The notes under the pieces are model-generated. The model worked only from the letters and a program-made list of their open reading frames with translations, was not told where the DNA came from and ran no database searches. Positions 34,961 through 47,389 of a stretch of 64,000 nt of DNA are shown piece by piece (the stretch's first letter is position 1; each line of letters starts with the position of its first letter). A program made the translations under genes and the position numbers. Source of the stretch: Angiostrongylus vasorum. Taxonomy: Eukaryota > Nematoda > Chromadorea > Rhabditida > Metastrongylidae. The stretch spans positions 904,061 to 968,060 of the forward strand of contig JADANN010000417.1 in the NCBI GenBank assembly GCA_018806985.1. The letters are read 5' to 3'.

Positions 34961-37900
34961 TCATATTTGAGACGAACATGCTGCTTAGAAATAATTTCTA
35001 TGGGGAATCGATAAGCAAGAACTGCTATGAAATGATTTTTCCATGAAAAGCAAAAAGCTGTGTCAACGAACTACGGTGCTCCTGGTCATATTTTGTCGCT
35101 TTGTCACTTACATATGTAAAAGCAGATCTTCTTATGAACCACGCTGGAAAATCGTTTTATAAGTCACGTATTGGGCAGTAAAAATAAAGCATTTTTAACA
35201 AAATTCTAGGTTATTTAGCAGACACGAGGATGTTGTGAAAACCTTTTATTGGGCTAACGCTTCGGCATCTTTGCTTAAAAAATAGCATTTTTGTTCTTGT
35301 GGTTTCTACCCAACGCCCTTATCCTAACCCTTAGTGGAGCTATGCTACAAAGTTCGCCATTTTAATATAGTAATACCGTTTTAGCACGTCAAACTGACAA
35401 ATGTCTTGCATCAACTTCAATAAAAGACCGACTGGATAATCGGAAGAAAAACCACCAGAATTGGCTTTTCAACTTGCCACACTTAAGGGATGGAATGCGA
35501 TTGGTGTTGTTCGTTTTTTCGACCTACCTTTTCGACTGCAAGAGGCTTCCATCCTTCCACGGTCATTAACATTGCACGCTAACTAAGTGGAAATACTGCA
35601 ACCGAGACGGTGCCTCACCTATTCAATTGACCCCGACGCAGCAACTCGGAGTGATGCTCGTTGAAATGTTGTTCTGACATATGATGCATCCAATGCTAAG
35701 TCAGCTTTCAGCACAACCTTACTGTGCGGTTGTGTTCAACGAGACTGTCGGAAGGCACCGTTTTCAACACTTTTCAAATGTGATCTACCAAGCAATTTAG
35801 AATGCAACAGCAATAGTTAGCGCTTATAATCAAATGGAATCATAATCGTAAGTGAGAAGACAGTGACACATCTACAAAGTGTCAAGAAGCACCGAGAGTC
35901 GGACACGCTATTGGAAGTTTGAGCACTGACTGCACGGTGGAAATTGAACGTGAAGTCTGCAGTTTAAAGACTTGTGCTTCCCTAACTATACTACGTCACA
36001 TATCTGCACTTGCTGACAGAAAACCTGAAGCACTTACGGTCAGGAAATGGCTTTTCTATGAGAATGCAAAAAGAGCGTCATCGAACTACGTACTCTTAGT
36101 CACACTCCCCTATCACTTCCTTCTACGGAAGTAGGTGTTATGATGAAACGCGGACAAGTCATTTCACTAGCCAAATGTAGGCAGCAAAGACGTAACTTCC
36201 TTTTGGTCACGTTTCCATCAGAAACGTTCACTACGTAATAGAAATAATGCAAAGGCTTTAATTCAAAAACCGGATTTTGTTTCTACCTCGGTTTGACTAA
36301 TCAGAGCGGAAGAAGGAAAATTTGTGGCCTCACCCTTTTCGAAATATTTCCAAAATTCCGAAGTAGAGAAATCTTAAAGTGAGTAGAGGACTTCTGCAGG
36401 TGTTCTGCTGTGGATTTCGAGGTTAGGTGATCCAGGACCGAAGTAAAAGATTGTACACCATCTCTAATAGAGCAAGTACAAATTTCCTTGCTTGCTGACT
36501 AAAATTTCGTCAAAAAAACGAAACACGCCTGCTGCCTATAGGAAGACGAAATTTCTCTTTACTTTTGGCACGGTTCTGGAGGTGATTCTAGTCTTTATTT
36601 AAACTGGATAGCAATATACCATCCCAATGTCGAACGAAAATAATTGCCCAAGCAGAGTAACATTCCATCTAACTGTGCAGCATTAAAGAATTTCTGGATA
36701 ACAGCCGCCTTACCTTTAGCGCCGACCATAAAATTGTTTCCGTAAATTGCCATTTAAAAGCGTTACGACCAAAGGACGTCGTAAAAACGTAAAGAAGTCT
36801 GGGAAAAATGATAAAAATCTGACTTCCCGCGGTCACCCAGTCTTTTAGAATTCGGAATTTCTCTGGCCAGATGACATAAGCCTTCTGTTGAATTGGCTTT
36901 GCAACATAAACACGTGTTTTTTGAATGTGTGTAAAATGGGATAACGACATGGCTCGCAACGTTATTGGATCTATGTAAGTTTGACCTCGTTCTGTTTTTG
37001 TGCGAAACCTTCAGTTTGTCTGCGATGGGAAACGAAGAAGAGGATTCCTTTGAAATAAAAGGAAGACAAAAATCTCAACGGGAATGTGTTAGTAGTGATT
37101 CATCCGGTGGTTTTGTAAAATGAATAGCGAATATATTAAACTTTTCAATATTTTGATTTTGAGTAATGCTGATTTGTTGTTCTCTTCACCTTTCTGGCCA
37201 ACTAGACAGAATTTGTCAAGGCTAATATTCCTCTCAGAAGTCAAGCATATGCGAAGACTGCAGAGTGGGAAAGATGAGGTCACGGCGAACGTCAGAACTG
37301 AAACCACGTGCATATTGGATATTCCAGACCACAACCTGGTAGACAACATTTGCTATTCATGGGCAGTTTAATGTCGAGATCACCACGGAAGTTTTCATTG
37401 ATATAGGAAGAGGTCCTCCTTGTAAACATTCAAGAGCCTTTGAGAATACTGAAAAAAGACAAAGAATGATCTGTTTGAATCTACCCTATCAACTCTACTT
37501 TGCAATCCGGCACAGCAAATTTCACGGAGTTCTCCTTGTCAGTTGGTGTGGACAACAGTCCAGTGAAGGTTTTCAAAGAACAGTGCAGTGACAAAACAAC
37601 CATCATCATCCGTAGTTGACAAATGGTAAACTGTAGCTTCAAAACCACGTTTGTATTTAAATAAATTCTACTGAGCTCGTACTATCTGAAATCGCGAAAG
37701 TTAATTCGGATCTCAACAATAAGCGCTGGAGAGGAGTCGGCAAATTTCCTATTCTACGAAAGACTGAACGGAAGGTAATGATATCGGCGGAAGCAACACT
37801 GCGATTCCAGTACTTCCTAGTACAAAGCAGAATCGGAATTTTAAATTTATTGTTTTGAAAGCCGTTGTACCGCGTTATTTTTGAAAGGAAACGAGCGTTC

Positions 37901-38918
37901 TTACAGAATTGTTTTTTCCGCTGCGACGACGAATCGAATGACTTGCCGGCGTTGTTAAAACATTCTCGCCTAATTCCACGTTATTGCAGTATAAAAGCGT
38001 AATAAGAACACTGTAGCCTATAGAGCTTTATGTTCAGCATTCTTGAATGACCATACCTGTTTTTCTTCAAATCACGCCCTCATGAGGTGCTTACGGCAAG
38101 TTCCTTTCTCGAACTACTACCACGCATGTTGCGAGTTGCACAGAGTTGTGCAACGCCTTAATGCTGTTATAATGAGCAGCATAGAAGTTGTTCTAAATCC
38201 ATATGAGTTTCTCAACGTTTTAGATAACATTTCTAACGTTAATAGAGTTACATATCTTTATAAAACTTTATCTTCGTGGTTGGTATGAAAATTTCCAGCT
38301 AACATGCAGCTTGAAGTACAACATTTCTTTTGAAAACTTTCTTGAATATGATTAATTCTGACTCGTTGAAGCCAAGACAGTTAGGTAGTCCAGGCACAAA
38401 TTTTCCTTATTCTTTCTGGCTGCTAATGAAACTTTCAACGCACTCAGGATTCTCGACTCCCCCTACACGTTTCGAACAATAGTGAGAGAGATCTGGAAGG
38501 AATATACAAAGCTGTATGAGCAAGGTTGTCAGGTTTTCTCTGTTAGTGTTATCAACGTATAGGACTCAAGCTCAATTCGAGAAATAGCTACCTACATGTT
38601 TTCAAATGAGATGATCAGTGAATTCACATAACGTGATTGTTTTCCGCCTTTATTAACACTACGTAAAAGATCGTTGATATTCAATCGCTAATGACCGAGT
38701 CGCGAAAGCAATGTTGTTTTCATCTGTCTTCCTCACGTTTTAGTGGCTTCGTTTCGAATTTTAATTCAGCACTGTGAGAAACGCTATTTACGGCCAAGTG
38801 AGCGAATGTCGAATAGCAGTGACACTAAATTCTTCTTGTCTTCACAACTGCTCTTAACAAGCAAACTCTTTTCAGCCTTCTTTTTCTATTGGCAGCATTT
38901 CACGACTTTAGCTAAATC
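34961..38918 (+). other. Upstream region of gene copy B, collinear with 2,340-8,630
   Basis: No gene is supported. It includes a diverged alpha block on the minus strand (36,550-37,350) and the region matched by 7,690-8,632. Short open frames are not conserved between units A and B. The promoter of copy B should lie toward the 3' end of this stretch, but I cannot point to a core element. Confidence 0.5.
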
Positions 38919-41467
38919 ATGACAAGCTCAAAAACTCCAGTGGAGCTGGCATTTCTGATATGTCTACTCTTCGTGGTCTCACCGGCATTGGGATGTGGAC
39001 AACTACCATCTGGTCAAGGTATCCAGTAAAATAGACGTGTTTTCTAGGGGAACAGTTTTGTCTACACTACTGATGGTGAAAGGAAGCATATGCTCTTGAA
39101 ATGGCAGACCATAGCCTTCAAAAATTCCTTCAAGGATGGAAATTTGTGCAATTTGAACACTTCTCCAGTGTCTCACAAAGGATGCCCACCTTGTCCTCCG
39201 TCTCTACTAAATGTGTGGCATTTGGAAACTAAAACGCTCGAAATTTTTGGCCTTTTTGAGGAAACATTATTGGGCGAAGGTTTTCATAAATTATGTATTC
39301 ACGTTGACATTTCTTGTAGGTTAATCGTTCCTGTTATAAAATACAACTTCTAATCTGTCGAATTCTAAAGCAAACCGTGGAGGATTTCCAGGTTCAAAAA
39401 CCTGTAATCCCAACCTGCACTGCCGAACGAAGTGAGAAGCTCAATGTTTCTTTTTCGTATACTGGCATTCACTATTACTTCGTCTCGTATAAAAAAGGCG
39501 GCATTTTTCTGAGTAACGAAACGAGTGAATGCATATAAGAAAAAATAAGATGGAAATACATAACTAATGCTAAGACTAATACCGCCACTTATGTTATCAA
39601 CAGCATGCATAGGAGCAGTTTCACAATAAAGATACTATCTGCATCGCAGTAATCCGGTATATAAAAAACGAAACTATCAGGGAATACGAGAAACCACGAC
39701 AGCCCAATTTAAGCCAAGCACTAAATTCTTTTGCATTTTACAGCGAGGAATGTAAGCTTTACCGTCAATGGATTTACCCTGCCTGTTAGAATGATTTGGA
39801 CGTCTCGCGATAATGTCGCGTCCCAGCTTCCAGGAATTTTAAGAAGTGGCACGGCAGTTCGGTCGTTCGTACAACGTCTGATAATGCAAGCAGTGAGTTT
39901 AAGTTCAAACAAAGTTAAGTTGTTGTTGCAGCAGCTACTTCGTAGCTTTTTTGGTACAACTAATACAGCTCAACTCAACTTACGAGTGGGCTTCTTTCAG
40001 GTCATTGGTGTACTGGAAGAACAAGGTCGTCGTGCTGGTCTCTTTCCTGATGTGATATCTGCCATTTTGGCCCAGCTTACTGTACAAACCAACTACTCTC
40101 CACTTCAATGCGATAATGTGCTCGTTAATCCAACTGCTCAAAATAATGAAATTATGGGTTAGTGTTTGATTCTATCTCTCCTAACGGTATACCGCCTCAT
40201 CGTGGTTCGGCGGTGTTCCTAGGTGTCGGGGCTGCGATCTACAGCTGTGGGAGATTCGTCTCCCCGGCAGGGTCTCCAAAAGCTGAGAAAGAGTCCGACG
40301 TTTCCACGAGGAAGTCTAGCTAAGAGGAAACCAATACCAGGATCCACCACCGTCCTGACGTCGAATTAGTCGTATGGTGACAAATCTCCCTCTGATCCAC
40401 GAAGGCGACTGCCTGTCGTGGTGACGACCTGGGGCAGACTTTGGCCAGGCTGTCCTCGGGATTCCAAAGAACCACAATGGCTTTAACTAGCAAATTTCTA
40501 GAAAAATGATGATTGTGCTGGGGCGCGCACAACCAGTGAGGACGAGCCGTTCAAGTATCAAGTAAGTAAGCAAATTCGATTCTATTTGTTAGGTTCAAAC
40601 CACTGGAAGATGGGCTATTGAAATTTACGACAGTGAATTATGCGTAACGACAAATATCCACGGCTTGAAGAGAGACTGCTATCTATTCATGTCAGCAATC
40701 TTTTATGATATAGGTATTGAACGACCTTTGCCAATGAGGTGAAGTACTACAGCATTCTTGGGCTGATCATTCCAACTGCACGATTCACTTGGATTGCTTG
40801 GAGTCAATTGCTTACGGGAAGTGTTTACGTTATGCTGGAGTTCGATGCTTGCTGGTCTTCTTGGGAAAGCGGTGCAAAATAGAAGAACCCATTTTAGTAA
40901 TGAAAGCACTTTGCTACAACCTCAAATGCGAACAATGCAAGCTTAGGGAGAATTTACGCTTCCTCTCACTGTGATCAGAAGGATCCTTCTTTTCAGGCTT
41001 TTTTGTTTTTACTTTACTCATCCATAGTTCTCTCAGAAAGATAATCCACTTTACCGTCTTTCATCTTTACGCAGAACTTTTTTAGAAATGGACAATCACC
41101 AGAGAAATTTGTTACAGTTATGGCAGAACGTGCCGGGAAACTGCATTATTATCGGTAATACAGTGGCAAGTTTATGCACTGCAATGAACTAGCAACTGCA
41201 TGTTCATGGGCCCAATTTATGGATATTGTGGCTGTGCCACAACAACACTTGACCATTTCTGGATCAGTCTCGGTCAGAACTACTTCTAATCTGTTATTAC
41301 TGCGGGGTTAATCTCAATGTAAGCCTGTTGTTTAGACTACCAATGTCATCATGGCAAATTGGTCGATCCAAATTTGGCAGGGCGTAATGAACAGGGTGGC
41401 TGGTGCCTTGAGAATGGGGCCTTTCGGACCTAACTTCGCTGGAGTTTCTGTCACTGTCAGAGGTTGA
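38919..41467 (+). pseudogene. Secreted-protein family, copy B (five exons, near-complete, exon 4 frameshifted)
   Basis: Exon 1 (38,919-39,018) starts with ATG and encodes a signal peptide (VELAFLICLLFVVSPALG) followed by CGQLPSGQ. Exon 2 (39,744-39,892) reads SFTVNGFTLPVRMIW and ends LIMQA. Exon 3 (40,001-40,157) reads VLEEQGRRAGLFPDVIS and continues to QCDNVLVNP. Exon 4 spans 41,118-41,272. Exon 5 (41,336-41,467) reads NVIMANWSIQIWQGVMN and ends at TGA. Donors are GT and acceptors AG throughout. Exon phases fit, giving about 230 residues. Exon 4 keeps its length modulo 3 but has three compensating indels and hits TAA in the shifted frame, so the protein would be truncated. The product would be a small secreted protein with few cysteines. 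I recognise it only as a nematode-type secreted family of unknown function. Intron 3 holds a retroposon. Confidence 0.75.
40176..40578 (+). mobile_element. R3 retroposon inserted in intron 3 of copy B
   Basis: The target duplication GATTCTAT occurs at 40,168-40,175 and 40,579-40,586. Copy C has the empty site ('tgtttgattctatttgtta' near 19,245). The 403-bp insert starts 'ctctcctaacggta' and ends in 'caagtaagtaagc'. Its last 40 bases (GGGGCGCGCACAACCAGTGA) match the stop-codon region of the RTE-2 ORF (CWGxHxQ*), so it may use RTE-2 for mobility. Its internal sequence is not recognised and I see no clear A or B box. Confidence 0.7.
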
Positions 41468-43000
41468 AAAATGAAGCGCACACAACACGTTTTTGTCAAA
41501 TAAATCACTCATTAAAATAAATTTGTAGGACAATTTCATCTTAAATGCTCAGTTTCCCTTCATATTTTTCTCAAGAATTCTTCACAACGAGGTTTTCTCT
41601 TCTATGAATCGAAAAATTTCATATTTGACAAGCTGTATCTTCTTCGACTGTCTCTGGGAATGAAAAGACAGCGCTAAATATTTTAATAGGGAAAGAACAG
41701 CTTTTCACTCAAGATATACTAAAATGCATCTCACGCGTTGATGACATAAATTGTCCTTGTTGAGACCTCTGTTTTGATATGCCAGTGCCATTCTGGTAGC
41801 TCCTTAGTTGGTAGCTAGTCTGAGCTGTAATCGAAGCTGCTCCAAAATAATCTCTATTGCACCAGGTCGCCTTTTTGCTTCAACAGAATTAAGACTAGTA
41901 TAAGATTTGCAACCATTCAAGATCATCGCTGAGCACTTCTTCTCAGTAGAAACAAATACCTAAAAACTACATTTAAAGAAAGAACTTATAAAAAATATAA
42001 AGTCGTTTGAAAACGAAGGCAGTTTCAAGACGTTGAATCAGAGAATTCTATATACCCTAAGCCTCATCATTCTAAATAATGTCTCGGAACTCAGTCCCAT
42101 TAGCTGGCTTATGCCATAGTTTTGAAACGTGCAACGGAGATGAACAACGGAAGCACACATCCTCCGCTTGTTAGGGCAAGGTAAAAACACGGTAAGTACA
42201 ATTCGGTATTTAAAAGACAGGCTAATATGACAACGAGTACAACGGTGGAGACGATGCTTAAGGATGACGCTCACCAATTACTAATGGTAACCTTCGTCAG
42301 TACCTGAGTGCTCCAGTCATTATTGGTAGGGCCAGCCATTGCCACAACTCGACGGCAGCCGTACATTGGTAAGCAGCGTTATTTATGTCGACCATACAAC
42401 GAAAATCGAGAAATATCACATAAGTCAAGCAATATTCGACAGTTCAACGTAAAACACCGTAGTGCAAGATTTCGCGAAGTTCTGTTTGTTTTTATGTCTA
42501 CGGCACAATTCTGAACAAATAATTTCAGTTTGCAGCGAAATGCTTCCTACTTCTGTCCACTCAACACCAGTTCAAATCTTCAGATGGTAGCATCAGAAAA
42601 TCTGCTATTCTATGTTTCTTCAGTTATAAAAATACATATCTGGTCTCTAGCCAGCTCATTTAACATTAATTTAATAAAATTCAAAAAAGTATGATCAACA
42701 TAAGCATTTTTTAAACGAAGTGTGAATTGTGTTGTATATGAAAAAAAAAGTCAGAAGGGGATCGTTGGCGCAAAGAATCTTGGAAACATCTTGGTGCATA
42801 AATGAATTTCATTCGACCAGTACCCCATCGAAGAAGATTCGATTCGATAAGAGGAACAGGAACCCAAATCGTAATGACGAACTGCTGTGGAGCATCGACT
42901 CACAACACTGGTTCTGAAGACGACGAAGATGTTGAAACATTAACCGTAAGTGTTTGGCAACAACCACGTGTTAGATTATCAATGAAGGCATTTGCGCCTT
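41468..43000 (+). other. 3' flank of copy B with beta block
   Basis: Collinear with the flanks of the other copies. A plus-oriented beta block lies at about 42,780-42,960 and ends in a hammerhead-like motif. No gene is seen. Confidence 0.5.
42910..42945 (+). ncRNA. Hammerhead-ribozyme-like motif with compensated stem I
   Basis: GGTT (42,910-42,913), CTGAAGA (42,914-42,920), spacer CGACGAAGATGTT with a possible 3-bp stem II (GAC with GUU), GAAA (42,934-42,937), CATT, AACC (42,942-42,945). GGTT pairs perfectly with AACC, where other copies have GGCT with AGCC or GGCC. That double change is the signature of a conserved helix. Confidence 0.45.
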
Positions 43001-44190
43001 GATACATATTAACATGGTTATCGGAAAGCTCTGAACTCTTGATTTTCACACAATGTTGATTTCGTTATAGGGACAAAAGTTCTCTTAGCACCGAATGGGA
43101 GTCGACCCGACATAGAGCTTTGTCAAAAGCGATCTGCTTTCGACGCACTTGCTTTTATAGAAAATTAATGTCAATTCCAACTTGTACGATCCGTGTTGAT
43201 GTTGACATGTGTTCATATCAACATATCTGTATGAGAACAACAGCTAGTATCAACTCATATTGTTTCCAAGTGTGTTTTCTGGCGATCGATGGCTTTCTCA
43301 GTGTGAATGTATATTGCACCAGCCGTCTTGCATTTCGAAAAGATGCCATGATTTGGGGCTTGCCTAAGCAGTGTTCGTACCTGGAATCGACCTCCGAGCC
43401 AACAACGCTTTGTTGAACTCCTGTATGAGTACCACCAATGTCTAGCCATTGAAGTAATAGTAGAATATCTGGAATTCGCACGTGAAGATGTGTTATTAAA
43501 ATGTTTGTGTAAGCAAAGTACGAAGGATAGTGGATTCGAATGTTTGCCTCTGCACTGACTTCCACAGCTGCTCACTAAGAGTATGTTAGATTTCTTAGAA
43601 AGTAGGATCTTGTAAAATGGTTGAAATAACTTCATGTAAGAGGCCTTGACTAGGACCATGTCGTTTGATAAGCTTTGTACCTTAGCAGACATGTGTCCGA
43701 TAATTAATGACTTAAACGCATTAATGCGACATTACAACCATTTCCAGGTCTAATTTATACAAAAATTGGTAATAGTACCTACAACTAAAGGTTCATATTG
43801 GTGTTGCCCTGGCCCACGCTTTGTGTTTTTTCTTTTTAGATCTAAAGAACAGTGGCAACTCATCCACAAATGAGATTCAGTGTTTCGTCATCCGATCGTC
43901 ACATTAAAGGCCATCTTCTCAAATTCCAAACAAGCAGAATCCCAATTATTAGTGGCATTGCAATGTCTATTATTCATGTTTGAGGATTCCTAGTCTTTCC
44001 GTGAAGAAGGGCGTGTGGCCGAAAAAAGGCAACGGTCTGATCAATTATGTAATTTAGAGAAAACGGTGAAATCAATTACACACAGCGTCCAACTAACCAT
44101 GGTTTAATCATTTTCCTCATGCTACTCTAGTAGGAATACATCCTTGTGCATTGTCAAGCAGGGAGGTTGTGGAAATTCGATCGCAGATTA
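43001..44190. other. Unassigned sequence shared with 21,090-22,190
   Basis: The stretch is duplicated between units B and C. The longest minus-strand frames (145 and 115 codons here, 111 in unit C) are in different frames in the two copies, so I do not call a gene. I recognise no repeat family. Confidence 0.4.
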
Positions 44191-44194
44191 GTTG

Positions 44195-47120
44195 CTTACT
44201 TGGATGCTTGAATGGCCTGTCTTCACTGGTAGTGCGGTCCCCAGCACTTTCGGCAACATTTATTTCTCTCACGCATAACCGCCACCCATAGTGGTGGTCT
44301 AATTCGAAAATGGTGACGTTTGGGAGGCCCATTCCGCATCACTAAAATGCTGATGCGGATGGTTGAGGTTGGCTATCAACAGTTCCGCCCATCGTTTGGG
44401 TGGTTGCCCAGGAGAATGCTCGAATTCTGCAGAAGTCTACTTCACGGGTTTTTTTTCGTCCATGTGCCATTTGTTCTTTTCATTATATCATCCGCCCATT
44501 GGTGCTTCGCTCTTGATGTATGTTCGTCTTTCATCTCGAAGGTGGGGAGGGAACGCCCTGAAGCGTTGCGAGTGATGATTAAATTGAGGAATGTATGGCT
44601 CAAACACTGTCTAGGAGTATGCAGAGTTTCTCCAATTAGTTGAAATATTCAGTCGAAGTCTTTGAGATTAGATGGGAGAAGCAGTTAGTCGGTCGTTCCA
44701 AGGGAAAGGCCCAAATCGTGGCACATTGTTCCACTTCTCCTGTCTAATTGTTCCTTCCTGTTGTTCTCCCGTTCACTTGACGCCCAAGGCAACCCTAACG
44801 GAGTGCTCGTTATAGTAAAAGAACCATCCTGTTCGATTTGTTTGCCTTCACACCATCGGTTCTTAATGAACTGTCTCTTTGACCCATTTATGAGCAGTCT
44901 ATTCTTTCTTCTTGCTTCGTTAACGTTATCGTCTATAATTCGTACACTCTTTTTGAGGAGGGACGATGACATCAATAAAACCAAAATTTTGTAAAAATTT
45001 CCAGTCTGCGTAGATGCCCTTCTCGATCCAATCAAGTGACTACATCATTCATTGCAGAAAGGTAGTAAACGATTTAGCGACATTGTGCCTTGTTGAATGC
45101 CTTTCTCTATGGTTACAGTTAGGTATCCGTAGAGAAGCTGAATTTTCGTAAGTCGCCGCAAATAGAAAGGTTCCACTCCTTGCTCATTGTGCGCTGATAG
45201 AAATGCATTTTATTCAACGTTTCCAAACGCTTCTTCGTAGTCGGCAGAAGATAGGACAAATGCAGATGATTCTTTCGACAGACCTCCATGAGTGTAACAT
45301 GGTCTGGATGCAATCCCTGCAGCAGAGTGTTTGTTGGAATGCTGATTAGTGAACTGATTGTGCTAATCTAAGGCCCTTTGAAAGGTACTACTGAATGACA
45401 ACCTGTAGAGTAAATTCAAGAAGGACATCGGATGATGGTTACCAAGAATCCTTTGGTCAGCCTTTTAGAGCTGCGTGACCGTGCGCCACGCCTTCACCTG
45501 TTCCTGGATTTTCTTCTTCTGAGGGGAAGATGCCACACAGGTTAGGAGAAATGCATGTAATTTGGGCTGCCTGCCGTTCAAAGGAAGGCGCTGTGATATT
45601 ATGGGATCCTGGATCTGTACCGCTCTTCGTGTTTTCATTGCATCTCGAAGTGCGTAGGAAAGAAACAACGGCGATTTTTCCTCAGCGGTCATTTTGTTTT
45701 TCGAGACAGGGATTGCAAGAGGAAAATGATTAGTACATCATCAATTTAACATCATGGTGGGATATTGCGACGGTGCAGTCTTCTACACTGTTCGGACCGA
45801 CCGCCACTTAAGCTCGGCATTACTAATCAATTGCTTCTTTGATTATTAAGCTGTGTCAAGAAGGTACTCATTACTAATGCCATCATTAAATGACGGTCAG
45901 ATTGAGAAGTGCTGATTCGCTATGTTCTAGCTAATACAATACGAAACGTTGAAGGCTGCAATGTCCGCCAAGTAAATCACGTCGGAGGTAGCAATCGACC
46001 GATAGGCGCCCTGTATAAAAGGGGCCACTTAGTGAAGTTCCACATGCGAGCGGTGCTCCGTCAACCAGGTTTGATTGGATCCGACAACGATACCCAAATC
46101 GCAACAACGACCTGCTGTGGACCATCGACTCTAATCAATTCGGCTCTGAAGACGGAGAGGGCGCCGAAATGCTGGCCCAATAGACGTTTTTTTTCAAGCT
46201 GGTGTTAGACTAATAATCCAAGAATGCTCATTTTTTGGCATCAGGGATACTGACAGCACTTCTTCAGACTAAGCTGATTTTCGAGCTGCTTCCAGTAATT
46301 CTTTCTCGCTTGTGCTATTATAAGGCGGCCTACAAAATTCTTCCACAGCTAGCATTTCTTCTTGGCCCTGTTAGGTGTGTAAAAGTAACTTGTCAGTTCA
46401 TATCGGAAATACGTTCTGAAATTCATGTTTGAGGAACACTTCTGCACAAGTATTAGGTCCTTTAACAAGCAGCTTGTACTCTCAATCGGGTCCTCCTTTA
46501 TCTGCCATTCATACGAAGAGAAAGAGGAGAATTAGGAATATTCTTTTCATACAGGACTTGTCCAGTTTTCCTTAGACGATGGTAGGAGTTCTGTTCCAGC
46601 TTTTTGTCTAATTCGAATCCTCTCACGAAGATGGCAGTGGTAGTATGAAGTATAGAATCCAGGTACCAATGAGGTGTCTTAGCGACGCCATCTTCTATAC
46701 CTGAGAATGTAGTCGATCTCATGAGTGGCGTCGTTAAGAGATTCCCAATGTCCACCAGCGATATTCTCTTTAGTCGTAAAATCAATTTCCATGGAAGAAA
46801 TATTCTGCGAGCAGGATCGCCACTGGGCGATTTCCTTTCTGATTTCAATGTCCGACAACGAATCTTCCTACCAAGCATTTCGTTAGCCGTTCCTAATCTA
46901 TCATTAAGTTCACTGAAAACGAATTTTTTACAAGTCTTTGCGCTGTTGATTTCCTCTTGCAAAAGAACGTATCCAAGTTTTTCTCATCAGCTGCACAAGT
47001 TGGCGAGCAACAGTTAGTAATATTGACCTTTCTTTTGACGCGGAAGGTGGGGGACAATGAATGGCCAAGCGAGCTGATAGGACTACGGATGAGGTGACTA
47101 GCCGAAAAATAGGTGAGTGC
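44195..47120 (-). pseudogene. RTE-2 LINE relic (endonuclease end, connector, C-terminus)
   Basis: In minus-strand order: an endonuclease C-terminal part at 46,960-46,500 (one frame gives HEIDYILRYRRW, the next gives FELDKKLEQNSYHRLRKTGQ, matching the HEIDHIL.NRRW...SDHRLLRA block of RTE endonucleases). Then a possible connector near 45,035-44,700. Then AKHQWADDIMKRTNGTWTK (about 44,449-44,519), a GQPPKRWAELL string (about 44,400) and the stop region near 44,240. A beta block (46,040-46,200) interrupts it, and the RT core is missing or unrecognisable. The 154-codon frame at 46,498-46,962 is the largest open piece. Confidence 0.6.
46142..46177 (+). ncRNA. Hammerhead-ribozyme-like motif at end of a beta block
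   Basis: GGCT (46,142-46,145), CTGAAGA (46,146-46,152), spacer, GAAA (46,166-46,169), TGCT, GGCC (46,174-46,177). GGCT pairs with GGCC as a 4-bp stem I with one U-G. The beta block itself runs from about 46,040. Confidence 0.4.
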
Positions 47121-47389
47121 ATGACAAAACTAACTCCTTCGAAATTTCTTAAAGAAATCTTCCTCCACTAGTAGTAAGGATCGCGTCACAGGCAATTTAT
47201 GCGACCAGCAGTCTCAAGAATAGCACGCGGATCGCCGCCTGAAGTGGCTATAGTGGTGTTATGGGTGCAGAGCAAGAAGCAGTCTCCATGGCGTGTTCTG
47301 GATATGTTCATTTTGCGCATTACGAATGGCGTGCTGTGCAACCTAAGATTTGACCTCCTTTCCTTGGTCGTTTCATCTGCAAACGTCGT

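Noticed and set aside
46498..46962. A 154-codon minus-strand frame considered as a possible host gene or Penelope N-terminus.
   Set aside because: Reading it together with the overlapping frame gives the HEIDYIL...RRW and following block of an RTE endonuclease, so it is a LINE fragment.
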